From NCBI GenBank assembly GCA_903896545.1, contig CAITYF010000033.1, forward strand, positions 1 through 49,354: 49,354 nucleotides of DNA. Direction: 5' to 3'. This DNA is from an uncultured Myxococcales bacterium (GTDB taxonomy: Bacteria > Myxococcota_A > UBA9042). Shown piece after piece: positions 9,301 through 16,399 of the stretch (the first letter of the stretch is position 1; every line of letters begins with the position of its first letter). The notes under the pieces were generated by a model. That model was not told the DNA's origin and did no database searches. It saw only the letters and a program-made list of their open reading frames with translations. Made by a program: the position numbers and the translations under genes.

Positions 9301-9408
9301 CCCATCGGCGTGCAGCGTCTTCCAAGTGATCGCACCGTCGCCAGCGTACGCCGTCGAACTGACGACGAGCGCCAGAAGAATTCCGAGCCAACGGTGCGGC
9401 TTTTCCAA
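6316..9408 (-). CDS. Secreted gluzincin metallopeptidase fused to a beta-propeller and a C-terminal barrel-like domain
   Basis: The protein has 1030 residues. A signal peptide (1-22, ending STAYA) is followed by a zinc protease domain with HEYAH at 123-127 and a downstream EGLATWAE whose Glu161 fits the third zinc ligand. This is the gluzincin layout. Residues about 310-560 show repeated blade-like strands (SDAQLYRIERV, TPDAKWLLYTETR, LSLDGKQLAAVRID) typical of TolB/WD40-like propellers. The last ~350 residues alternate polar and aromatic residues (WTFDLGWRMV, LRLGAGHEFL) and end in hydrophobic AWWLVLGI, which suggests an outer-membrane beta barrel. The TTG at 9408 is chosen because AAGG sits 6 bases upstream and the signal peptide starts there. 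Substrate unknown; surface location is inference. Confidence 0.82.
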   Translation of the reverse strand: MEKPHRWLGILLALVVSSTAYAGDGAITWKTLHADGIELTFPRTHEALARRVLATWQDARQTLGAVLPPPTGVLQLTLDDFADTSNGFASVLPFDHVHLYAYPPGPSSELGDHGDWLRALVFHEYAHILHLGDVHGVPTWINAVLGRTLMPNAGLPRFFTEGLATWAETRLTGGDHAVAGHGGRMGSPAFMAIQRATVLDGGQPELSELTGTLQRWPRGQGWYLYGSMLVDDLAQIHGQQSIRAFIDGIARRIFGIGIQGTARYTWGKSLTRAWHDAQARLDAQVREKWREREGAELPIDPTALAEYLQRHDGDQVTHDGEHRGRIRSWPDGQSAVVSHLASDAQLYRIERVYPDHVTTLHTCRADCDEALVTPDAKWLLYTETRRYQRVYSFRELIAVPLDASGRVAGDELQLTQRARLRSTSLSLDGKQLAAVRIDRGRTQIDVLSLPDALTAAQAGEDPPSWQRRVAPSPFGQTLDSPVLLRDGHLIWTAWKGGHRGLESEVQPAAATCLALEVTPSTQRVAIPEHVSPQLLDPVQSILAQMCPHLAQRQPIWLGDLQLRVGGDGLVHLSGVVEIDHFREAAVLTRWGWLAKTRTLTGVTSFAAGGEPFTVRHGGRGLDVFHLRKPFWFAGNTPQLDYVDEPYHPTHTDAEEVAYNPLRSAWPRAWRPLLTATGDRASTAPGGVWLGAQVAGEDALSHWNWLATGQIRDDGTDPIGSLSIGITRWEPTWTLDTGYQQGFSWLRRGFSWATTPTDRWGIGARGSWQLPQVRDTWTFDLGWRMVKSSLRDDRYAVRYPYDPAGPPPVEPWTGVDSFVDAGVSWTYGTASPDAFTTERLHSFALRGSVSDSWTGGARRRVILTALAANRVPLGRHFVAELTSNLAFIPESGDTSPSYVVRGIQPLPTNVLAGSGASSITVRGMPVDSIFRAGDGMAWGTAQLHIPLATLGRGFDTLPLWFGRLRATPFVDAAWAFLPPPKAERFTGGTWSTGAELLLNWELGYGLPGTLRLGAGHEFLTQSTAWWLVLGI

Positions 9409-9426
9409 GGTACGCCTTCTCGCGCC

Positions 9427-10692
9427 TCAGGCGTGTGCCAGCCCCGCCTCAACCTCAGCCAGCTGCCGCGCGAGGTGCGCCGGCATCTCCGCGTACACAT
9501 CCTCAAACAGCGTCGCTGTCGCGGGCGCCGGAACTTTTTCAACTTCCACGAGCGTCGTCCGCACTTCTTCGTCGTACTCGGCGCGCAACGCAGCCACGTC
9601 GTCCGGCGTCAGCACGTTGCGGAGGATGAGATACTTGGCCAGTCGGTCGATCGGATCCAGCGCCGCCCACTTCTTGGTCACGCCCTCGTCGCGGTACCGG
9701 CTCGGATCATCTGAAGTCGAGTGCGGTCCGACGCGGTAAGTGACGGCTTCCACGAGGATGGGCTCGCCGCCCGTCCGCACGCGCTCAGCCGCCGCGCGCA
9801 TGACGCGCAACACGGCCAGCGCGTCGTTGCCGTCCACGCGACAACCTGCGATGCCATAACCGAGAGCCTTCACGGCGATCGACTGCGCCGCGGTCTGCTT
9901 GGAAACTGGCGTGGAGATCGCCCACTGGTTGTTTTGCACGTACAAAATGAGCGGCAGACCAAGGCCTTTGGGACGCATGACACCGGCGAACGTCAGCGCG
10001 ACGTGGAAATCGCCTTCGCTCGTCGCACCGTCGCCAATCGCGCCCAGACAGATCGGGCGATCCGGCGCTTCATGCAGCATCGCCATCGCGTACGCCGTGC
10101 CCACCGCTTGCGGCATCTGGGTAGCCATCACGGACGACAGCGTCACGTAGCCCAGCGCGCGCGAGCCATAGTGGCACGGCATCTGCCGACCTTTGGTCGA
10201 CGTATCGTCTGCATTACCAAAGATCTGGCTGAGATAGGTCCAGAGCGGGTAGCCCCGGTGCAACGCCATGCCGCCTTCCCGCAGCGCTGGGTGAATCCAA
10301 TCGCGCAGCTGGAGCGCGTGACCCGCCGCAATTGTAGCCGCCTCTTGACCAGTCGCCGCGCCGTAAAAGCCAATGCGACCCTGCCGTTGCAGTGCCAGCA
10401 TGCGTTCGTCCAGCGCGCGCTGGCGGATCATCGATCGCAGCATCGCCAGCGCATCGTCGTCGGCAACGCCAGTTCCGTTCTCCAGGCCAGGATCGGGCGC
10501 GATGGTCGTGCCGTCGGGCGCCAACACACGGAAAATCGAGCGCAAAGCGCCCTCATCGTCGCGCGTCAGCCGCGGGAACGGCGCGGTGTCGGTTTGGGAA
10601 AAGTCGAGTACAGCCGGACTTTGCGCGGCTTCAACCGTCGCGACTTCCGGAAGTTTCTCCTGACTTTTTGCGATCTTGGACTTGCTGCTCAT
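9427..10692 (-). CDS. bkdA1: Branched-chain 2-oxoacid dehydrogenase E1 alpha subunit
   Basis: The protein has 421 residues. The thiamine-diphosphate motif starts with GDG (220-222) and ends with NN (254-255). The segments GRIGFYGAATGQEA (105-118), YGSRALGYVTLSS and ATQMPQAVGTA are characteristic of the branched-chain enzyme rather than pyruvate dehydrogenase. So is the loop RVGPHSTSDDPSRYRDEG, the region phosphorylated in mitochondrial homologues. With E1 beta it decarboxylates branched-chain 2-oxoacids and feeds the E2 lipoyl arm in the cytoplasm. No E1 beta, E2 or E3 gene is in the window. The ATG at 10692 is used; a 32-residue upstream extension is basic and atypical. The protease gene starts 18 bases after its stop, so the two are likely co-transcribed. 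Confidence 0.92.
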   Translation of the reverse strand: MSSKSKIAKSQEKLPEVATVEAAQSPAVLDFSQTDTAPFPRLTRDDEGALRSIFRVLAPDGTTIAPDPGLENGTGVADDDALAMLRSMIRQRALDERMLALQRQGRIGFYGAATGQEAATIAAGHALQLRDWIHPALREGGMALHRGYPLWTYLSQIFGNADDTSTKGRQMPCHYGSRALGYVTLSSVMATQMPQAVGTAYAMAMLHEAPDRPICLGAIGDGATSEGDFHVALTFAGVMRPKGLGLPLILYVQNNQWAISTPVSKQTAAQSIAVKALGYGIAGCRVDGNDALAVLRVMRAAAERVRTGGEPILVEAVTYRVGPHSTSDDPSRYRDEGVTKKWAALDPIDRLAKYLILRNVLTPDDVAALRAEYDEEVRTTLVEVEKVPAPATATLFEDVYAEMPAHLARQLAEVEAGLAHA

Positions 10693-10835
10693 GTTGCCCC
10701 ACGTGCCTGCGAGAACGGCGGGGTGCCGTCGCACGCTCTTAGTTTCGCGGCTTCGCGCGTTCGCGGCAAGGGGCGTACGGCACGGCAAATCTCGGCGACA
10801 AATTCAAGGGAAATGCGACCGGAATAGAATTGATC

Positions 10836-10863
10836 TTCACAAAGTGAAAGGCTCGTCTACACT
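10836..10863 (+). promoter_or_regulatory. Candidate promoter with embedded 13-base palindrome for the phc-like operon
   Basis: TTCACA and TACACT are 16 bases apart. The -35 is the left half of a perfect palindrome, TTCACAAAGTGAA (10836-10848), a natural operator position. The predicted transcription start would lie only a few bases before the ATG at 10874, which agrees with the missing ribosome binding site there and suggests a leaderless or near-leaderless mRNA. Seen by eye, not tested. Confidence 0.42.
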
Positions 10864-10873
10864 CGTAAACGGC

Positions 10874-12082
10874 ATGGCCAACCTTTCGCTGGACAACCTG
10901 CTTCAGGAGTATGCGGTAACTGGGCTGCTCACGCGGACTATTCTTATCGTTGATGATGAGTTACCGAATTTGGCCGTGCTCGGATCCTTTCTGGAAGGCG
11001 ATTACACGGTCATCGAAGCGGGCTCAGGGGACGAAGCGCTGACCATCGCCCAGTCGACGCCCATTGACGTCGTTGTGTGTGACCAGCGCATGCCCGGCAT
11101 GACCGGCGTGGAGTTGCTGCACAACCTCCGCGAAGCAGGAATTGACGCCCCGGGAATTATTTTAACAGGTTATACGGACACACCCGCGCTGATCGCGGCG
11201 ATCAACGACGCGCACGTTTTCCGTTTTCTGCGCAAGCCCTGGCAGCCAGATGACATCCTCACGGCGGTCGCTGCCGCGAGCGATTCGGTGACCTACCAAC
11301 GCGCCGCGCGACGGCTGCTGGACCTGCTCTCCGCGCGGACCACTGAGCTGCAAAATGCGGTCGTTGAATTGCGCGCCGCCCAGCAGAGCCTGCTGCACTT
11401 GGATCGCCTGGTCACGACCGGGCGACTGGCGGCGGGCATCACGCACGATCTCCGCAACGCGATGTCCAGCCTCGTCATGGTCGAATACGAAGTCACGGCG
11501 AAGTTGTCCGATCCTGAGCTCGTCGAGACGATCGAAGTCGGCCTGGCGGGCCTGCGCAACCTGCTCGAGTCCTTGGAAACCATGAACCAGTACGCCAAGC
11601 AGAAGCGTCTGGCCATGAACATGGAGTACTTCGAGCCATCGCAGGTCGTGCGCGACGCGCTGACCGTGATGCGAATGGACCTCAATTTTCGCGCGCGGCA
11701 GGTCCAAGTCGACGCGCCGCGGGAGACGCTGCCGCTCTTGTTGGGAGATCGGCAGAAATTGGTTCAAGTGCTGGTGAATTTGCTGCGCAACGCCGCTCAA
11801 GCGACCAGAGTGGATGATCGCATTTGGGTGTGTGCAGCGGTCACGGCCAGCGGCTTCGTGCGCTTTACCGTGGCAGATGAAGGTCCGGGCATTTCCCCCG
11901 AAGTCCGCGACCGACTTTTTGAGGCTTTTGCCTCCACCAAGGAAGCACAAGGCGTGGGCATGGGTCTCTACATGTCCAAATTAATTGTAGAAAGTCACCG
12001 AGGCGCGCTCTGCTGTCTGGAAAGGGAAGGCGGTGGTGCGCGTTTTGAAATTACGTTACCGCCTGCCGAATTGGGGGCGTAA
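10874..12082 (+). CDS. Receiver-histidine kinase protein (PhcR/PhcQ-like), first gene of signalling operon
   Basis: The protein has 402 residues and no membrane segment. An N-terminal receiver domain (22-140) has acidic pair D27/D28, phospho-acceptor D70, T98 and K121. A helical linker leads to a kinase domain: GRLAAGITHDLRNAMSSL gives His191 as the likely phospho-acceptor, then an N-box (NLLRNAAQA), DEGPGIS and GVGMGLY ATP-binding motifs. A receiver in front of a kinase is the layout known for Ralstonia PhcR. The ATG at 10874 lacks a Shine-Dalgarno sequence; an in-frame GTG at 10844 is a poorer option. The PilZ-methyltransferase gene begins 30 bases downstream. It probably takes phosphate from the large hybrid kinase of the same operon (inference). 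Confidence 0.87.
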   Translation: MANLSLDNLLQEYAVTGLLTRTILIVDDELPNLAVLGSFLEGDYTVIEAGSGDEALTIAQSTPIDVVVCDQRMPGMTGVELLHNLREAGIDAPGIILTGYTDTPALIAAINDAHVFRFLRKPWQPDDILTAVAAASDSVTYQRAARRLLDLLSARTTELQNAVVELRAAQQSLLHLDRLVTTGRLAAGITHDLRNAMSSLVMVEYEVTAKLSDPELVETIEVGLAGLRNLLESLETMNQYAKQKRLAMNMEYFEPSQVVRDALTVMRMDLNFRARQVQVDAPRETLPLLLGDRQKLVQVLVNLLRNAAQATRVDDRIWVCAAVTASGFVRFTVADEGPGISPEVRDRLFEAFASTKEAQGVGMGLYMSKLIVESHRGALCCLEREGGGARFEITLPPAELGA

Positions 12083-12112
12083 ACAATCGAAATTGCTTGT
12101 GGGGGCAAAAAG

Positions 12113-13663
12113 ATGACAGTTGCACGGATCACTTCGGAAACAACTACTACGGTGGCTGCGGGATTGACAAGGGTACAGGCGCCTCGGGAGTACGAGGAAC
12201 TTGACGGCGCACAAGGGCGTGAAGTGTTCTTCCGGCCACAGCGGTTCCGCCCTGACGAGCTGACACCCTTGAAAATTGCGCTCGATTGGCATCGGGAAGG
12301 CGTCGCGATGCCGTGCCCCGTCGTTGATCTATCGCAGGGCGGTTTCGCCTTTGAATGTCTGGACGGCGTGGTAGTCCGCGCGGGCGACACGTTGCACGGC
12401 TTCGTGCTCACCGTGGATGACGAACCCGTCTACTCGGGCGAGGTACGAGTCAGTGCCACACGCGTCGATGGCAACGTGACCGTTGTGGGCGCGTCCTACC
12501 GCACCGGCGAACTCGACATCGATGACATCTTGCAGTTGCGCGACGTGAAGTCGTGGGGGGGCCAGGGCGACCGTCGATTCGATCTACCCGACGCGAACTG
12601 GCGCGTGGACGGGAATCACGAATTCCGCGCGCTTGTCTCCGAGTTTCGCCTGTACCTGGACGACGCGGGGCGTTATCTCAACAATCTGGAGTCGTCGTTG
12701 CCGTGGCGGGTGTTGCACGACGACACGGATACACCCGCGCGACGCGCTGTCATGACGCGGGTGCGCGCCGAGTTCGTGCCGGAGTTCGTTCGTTACACAG
12801 AACAGATCGACGCTGCCCTGCGATTGGCTAAGAACGATGACGAAAAGCGGGCACTCAAGGAGTTCTCGCTCCGCCACCTGCAAGATCACTTCATGAGCGC
12901 GCCGTTCATGGAACGCTGCCGCTCAAAGCCGCTCGGTTATCCCGGCGACTTCGAATGCATGCGCTTTCTGTACGAGCGCCAATTTGAAGGCGTCAATCTC
13001 TTGGCGAAAGCTATCCACATGGGCTCCGTGCTGACCCGAGGTGCCGAGGCAGTACGACAACGCAAAGACTTGATCAAGTCGCTGATGATCAACCTGATTC
13101 GCTCCTGGACTCGACCGGAACCACTGCGAATCGCCTCGATTGCCGCCGGGCCAGCCCACGAGGTGGCTGAAATGTTAAGAGATTGGACTGGCCCGATGCC
13201 GCAACTTGAGATCGTTTTGTTCGACCAGGACAAGCTCGCACTCACGCATGCCCATGCACGTGTACACCGTTTGGCGGACCGGTTTGGCGGTGCCGTGAAG
13301 GTGACCTACCTGCACGACTCCATCAAGCGCTTGCTCAATGACCCGATGCTCCTGAGCGGTTTTGGCCCGTTTGAACTGATCTTCTCCTGCGGACTGTACG
13401 ACTACCTGCGATTCAACACAGCGGCGACGCTGTGCCGGCATATGTTCGCCAATCTCACCGAGGGAGGGCAGCTGTACGTCGGTAACATGGTGCCGGAGAA
13501 TCCGTGCAGGTGGTTCCTTGAACACCACTTGGAGTGGTTCCTCCTGTACCGTGAACCGTCCGAGCTGCTGGACTACGGTCGGGCGGCGGATGCCAGTGCT
13601 GAACTATCGATCGTCAAGGAAGCAACGGGAATCAATCCATTTCTCGTCATGAGAAAGGTGTAG
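12113..13663 (+). CDS. PilZ domain fused to PhcB-like SAM methyltransferase (3-hydroxy-fatty-acid methyl ester synthase-like)
   Basis: The protein has 516 residues. About 40-142 look like a PilZ domain: DLSQGGFAFE (72-81) fits the DxSxxG motif, but no proper RxxxR precedes it (only R41, R44, R46), so c-di-GMP binding is uncertain. Residues 170-516 match the family annotated as 'extracellular factor 3-hydroxypalmitic acid methyl ester biosynthesis', founded on Ralstonia PhcB. Seen are KPLGYPGDFECM (272-283), SAM motif IASIAAGPAHEV (340-351), acidic LFDQD (369-373), IFSCGLYDYL (423-432) and the YVGNMVPENP ... EWFLLYR end. Such enzymes use SAM in the cytoplasm to methylate an acyl carboxyl; the real substrate here is unknown. 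A strong GGGGG site lies 7 bases before the ATG. It sits between two histidine kinase genes. Confidence 0.85.
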   Translation: MTVARITSETTTTVAAGLTRVQAPREYEELDGAQGREVFFRPQRFRPDELTPLKIALDWHREGVAMPCPVVDLSQGGFAFECLDGVVVRAGDTLHGFVLTVDDEPVYSGEVRVSATRVDGNVTVVGASYRTGELDIDDILQLRDVKSWGGQGDRRFDLPDANWRVDGNHEFRALVSEFRLYLDDAGRYLNNLESSLPWRVLHDDTDTPARRAVMTRVRAEFVPEFVRYTEQIDAALRLAKNDDEKRALKEFSLRHLQDHFMSAPFMERCRSKPLGYPGDFECMRFLYERQFEGVNLLAKAIHMGSVLTRGAEAVRQRKDLIKSLMINLIRSWTRPEPLRIASIAAGPAHEVAEMLRDWTGPMPQLEIVLFDQDKLALTHAHARVHRLADRFGGAVKVTYLHDSIKRLLNDPMLLSGFGPFELIFSCGLYDYLRFNTAATLCRHMFANLTEGGQLYVGNMVPENPCRWFLEHHLEWFLLYREPSELLDYGRAADASAELSIVKEATGINPFLVMRKV

Positions 13664-13666
13664 GCC

Positions 13667-16336
13667 ATGGCGATTCCGCAGGATTCGATTGCGCGAGACC
13701 CATCCATTCGCCAGAAGTGGGCAGACTGGCTGGTCGGACGCAACCGAAGCGGCACGCGCACCGTCCTGTGGCTCATCGTGGTGTTCTACCCGTTATTTGG
13801 CGTGCTGGATTACCTGATTATGCCGCGCGAGTCACTGCCGGTGCTCTGGAGCAGTCGCGTGGTCATCACCGTGATCACCTTGCTGATGTTCCGTGTCCTG
13901 CGGTCCGAGGTGTTCAAACGCCATTCCTCAGCCATCACGAGCGCATACATGACGGTCGTTGGCTTTGGCATCGCCATCATGATCGTCGTGGACCATGGCT
14001 TCCGCTCGGAGTATCACGCCGGCCTCAATCTGGTGATGATTACCGGCAGTCTGCTCTTCATTTGGCCCTGGAAGGTTTCGCTCGTCGCGAATTCGGCGAT
14101 CCTGCTGTCGTACATCATCCCCAACGCCATCGGTTCCAGCTCTGCAGATGCCGTGCTAGGCGTGACGCACTTGTTCTTCATGGTCACGACGGCCGTCGTT
14201 GTCATTGCGGGTCACTTTTTCACGTACTCATCCCAACACCAGCAGGTCGTTGATCAGATCCTGCTCGATCGCGCCAAAGCAAACCTTGAAACGGCTCACG
14301 CGCAACTCAAGGAGCTGGATGCGTTCAAGTCCACATTCTTCGCCAACATCACCCACGAGCTCAAGACGCCGCTGGCGATGATCCTCTCGCCACTGGAGCT
14401 GATGATCGACGGCGAGCTGGGCAAGGTGACCGACTCCCAGAAGGCCACGCTGCAGACGATGCTGCGTTCGGGCATGAAGCTGCTGAAGTTGATCAACGAC
14501 CTACTGGACCTGACGAAGCTTGAAGAATCGCGGATTCGCCTGCACGCGAGCGAAGCGAACCTGACGCAGTACCTGCACGGGCTGGCCGATCAGGTCCAGC
14601 CGTTGACCCAGCGCAAAGGCATCGACTTGACTTTTGTCGCGCCGGAGACGCCCGTCTTCGTGCACTGCGACTTGGAGCGGCTGGAGCGCGTGTTCATCAA
14701 CTTGCTGTCCAACGCCGCAAAATTCACGCCGCAAGAAGGCCACATCGCGCTGACGCTGCGCGAGGTGCCGGGTGGCGTTGAGGTTGAGGTCAAGGACGAC
14801 GGTCCCGGCTTTCCATCCGACAAAGCTGTGCAGGTTTTTGAGCGGTTCTTTCAGGTCGATCAGTCGGGCACGCGGCGCTACGGCGGCACGGGCATCGGCT
14901 TGGCGCTGGCCAAAGAGCTCGTGGAGCTGCACGGCGGCCGCATCTGGGCGAAAAGCGAGGTGGGCCAAGGCGCGACGTTCACCGTCTTCTTGCGTACCGG
15001 CCTCAAGCACTTGCGACCCGACCAACTGGTCAAGTCCGATCAACTTCCGTCCTATCAGGAGAACGCGCGCCGCGAGTCGGGGCTGATGGACACCTCGGTC
15101 GAGATGTCCACGCGCAAGGATTACCGCCTGTTGGACATCGCCGAGGCGAGCGAACGCCGCGTGGTCGAGCGCGACTTCGACGAAAACGAGCGCCAGTGGA
15201 CCGTGCTGATCGTGGAGGACAACCCGGACGTGATCCGCGTGATCCACTTGTCACTGCGCCGCGAATTCAAGGTCATGGCGGCACCCGACGGCTTGCGCGG
15301 TTTTGAGCTGGCGCAAAAAGAACAGCCGAACCTCATCATCACCGACCTGATGATGCCGGGAATCGACGGTTTGGAGCTGACCAAGCGTCTGCGCGCCGAA
15401 CCGCTGACCAAGTACACGCCGATCATCATGCTGACCGCGCGCGGCGGAACAGAGGATCGCATTGCTGGTATCGAGCAAGGCGTAAGCGCTTACTTGTCCA
15501 AGCCGTTTTCCGCGAAGGAACTGCTGTCCACGGCGCGGAGCCTGTTGAACGTGCAGGAATCGCAAGCCGATCTGCTGATGAACCAGCGGATGGACTCTCT
15601 GGAGTCGATCGCGGGCGGGCTGGCGCACGAGATCAACAACCCGTTGAACTACGTCAAAAACTCCGTAGCGCGCATCAAGCTGGATTTCGCCGAGACGCTG
15701 ACGCTCGTGGAAGCGGCGAAAACCGAACCGCTGGCGGAGGCACAGGCGCTGAAAATCGACAAGATCGCCGCGCGTTTCCAGAAGATGATCGACACGGCCG
15801 AATCGGGCGTGAAGCGCATCGCCGGCACGGTGGAGCTCATGGGGCGCTACAGCCGCGAGGGCTACAGCCGCGATCTGCGCGAGCACGACGTGTTCCAGGC
15901 GCTGCGCGACGTGGTGCTGGTCGTGCTGCCGGCGACGGGACGCGACGTGAAAGTGACCGACGCGCTGCCACCGACCGGCGCAATTTTGTGCGTGCCGGAA
16001 GAGTTCAATCAAGTGCTGACCAACCTGCTGCAAAACGCGATCGAGGCGGTCGCGGACGGCACGGGCGAGGTGCAACTGCTGGGCGCTGTCGAGGCGGGCT
16101 TTCTGGAACTGCGCGTCAAGGACAACGGATCGGGCATCCCAGAGTCGGTGCGGAGCAAGATCTTCAACCCCTTCTTCACGACCAAAGGTCCGGGCAAAGG
16201 CATGGGCATGGGGCTGACGATGACGCGGCGGGTGATTCTCAGCCTCGGCGGCACGATCGCGGTGCAGAGTGAGACAGGCAAAGGGACCGAGTTCATCGTG
16301 CGCATTCCGCGACACGCGACCGGGCTCGTTGGGTAG
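13667..16336 (+). CDS. Six-TM hybrid sensor: kinase-receiver-kinase (PhcS-PhcR-like fusion)
   Basis: The protein has 889 residues. Six hydrophobic segments (about 33-51, 60-78, 92-108, 119-135, 138-156, 167-186) form a membrane sensor, the same general plan as CqsS and LqsS. A coiled linker and kinase 1 follow: NITHELKTPL gives His230, then NLLSNAAKF, DDGPGF and GGTGIGLALAK. A receiver (about 511-628) has acidic E517/D518, D560 in TDLMMPG and K612. Kinase 2 has GGLAHEINNPLNY (His654), NLLQNAIEA, DNGSGIP and GKGMGMGL. All catalytic motifs look intact in both kinases. The start lies 3 bases after the methyltransferase stop, with an AGG-type site in its end, so the genes are co-translated. In Ralstonia the equivalent functions are split over separate proteins. 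The ligand is unknown. Confidence 0.9.
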   Translation: MAIPQDSIARDPSIRQKWADWLVGRNRSGTRTVLWLIVVFYPLFGVLDYLIMPRESLPVLWSSRVVITVITLLMFRVLRSEVFKRHSSAITSAYMTVVGFGIAIMIVVDHGFRSEYHAGLNLVMITGSLLFIWPWKVSLVANSAILLSYIIPNAIGSSSADAVLGVTHLFFMVTTAVVVIAGHFFTYSSQHQQVVDQILLDRAKANLETAHAQLKELDAFKSTFFANITHELKTPLAMILSPLELMIDGELGKVTDSQKATLQTMLRSGMKLLKLINDLLDLTKLEESRIRLHASEANLTQYLHGLADQVQPLTQRKGIDLTFVAPETPVFVHCDLERLERVFINLLSNAAKFTPQEGHIALTLREVPGGVEVEVKDDGPGFPSDKAVQVFERFFQVDQSGTRRYGGTGIGLALAKELVELHGGRIWAKSEVGQGATFTVFLRTGLKHLRPDQLVKSDQLPSYQENARRESGLMDTSVEMSTRKDYRLLDIAEASERRVVERDFDENERQWTVLIVEDNPDVIRVIHLSLRREFKVMAAPDGLRGFELAQKEQPNLIITDLMMPGIDGLELTKRLRAEPLTKYTPIIMLTARGGTEDRIAGIEQGVSAYLSKPFSAKELLSTARSLLNVQESQADLLMNQRMDSLESIAGGLAHEINNPLNYVKNSVARIKLDFAETLTLVEAAKTEPLAEAQALKIDKIAARFQKMIDTAESGVKRIAGTVELMGRYSREGYSRDLREHDVFQALRDVVLVVLPATGRDVKVTDALPPTGAILCVPEEFNQVLTNLLQNAIEAVADGTGEVQLLGAVEAGFLELRVKDNGSGIPESVRSKIFNPFFTTKGPGKGMGMGLTMTRRVILSLGGTIAVQSETGKGTEFIVRIPRHATGLVG

Positions 16337-16399
16337 CAGCCGCGCCAGACACCGCAACAGGGCTGGCCGTTTGCAGGCGAAACAGCGACACTGCGGCCG

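Noticed and set aside
8116..9714. A 532-codon open frame on the plus strand
   Set aside because: It is antisense to the HEYAH protease and E1 alpha genes, has no ribosome binding site and no motif.
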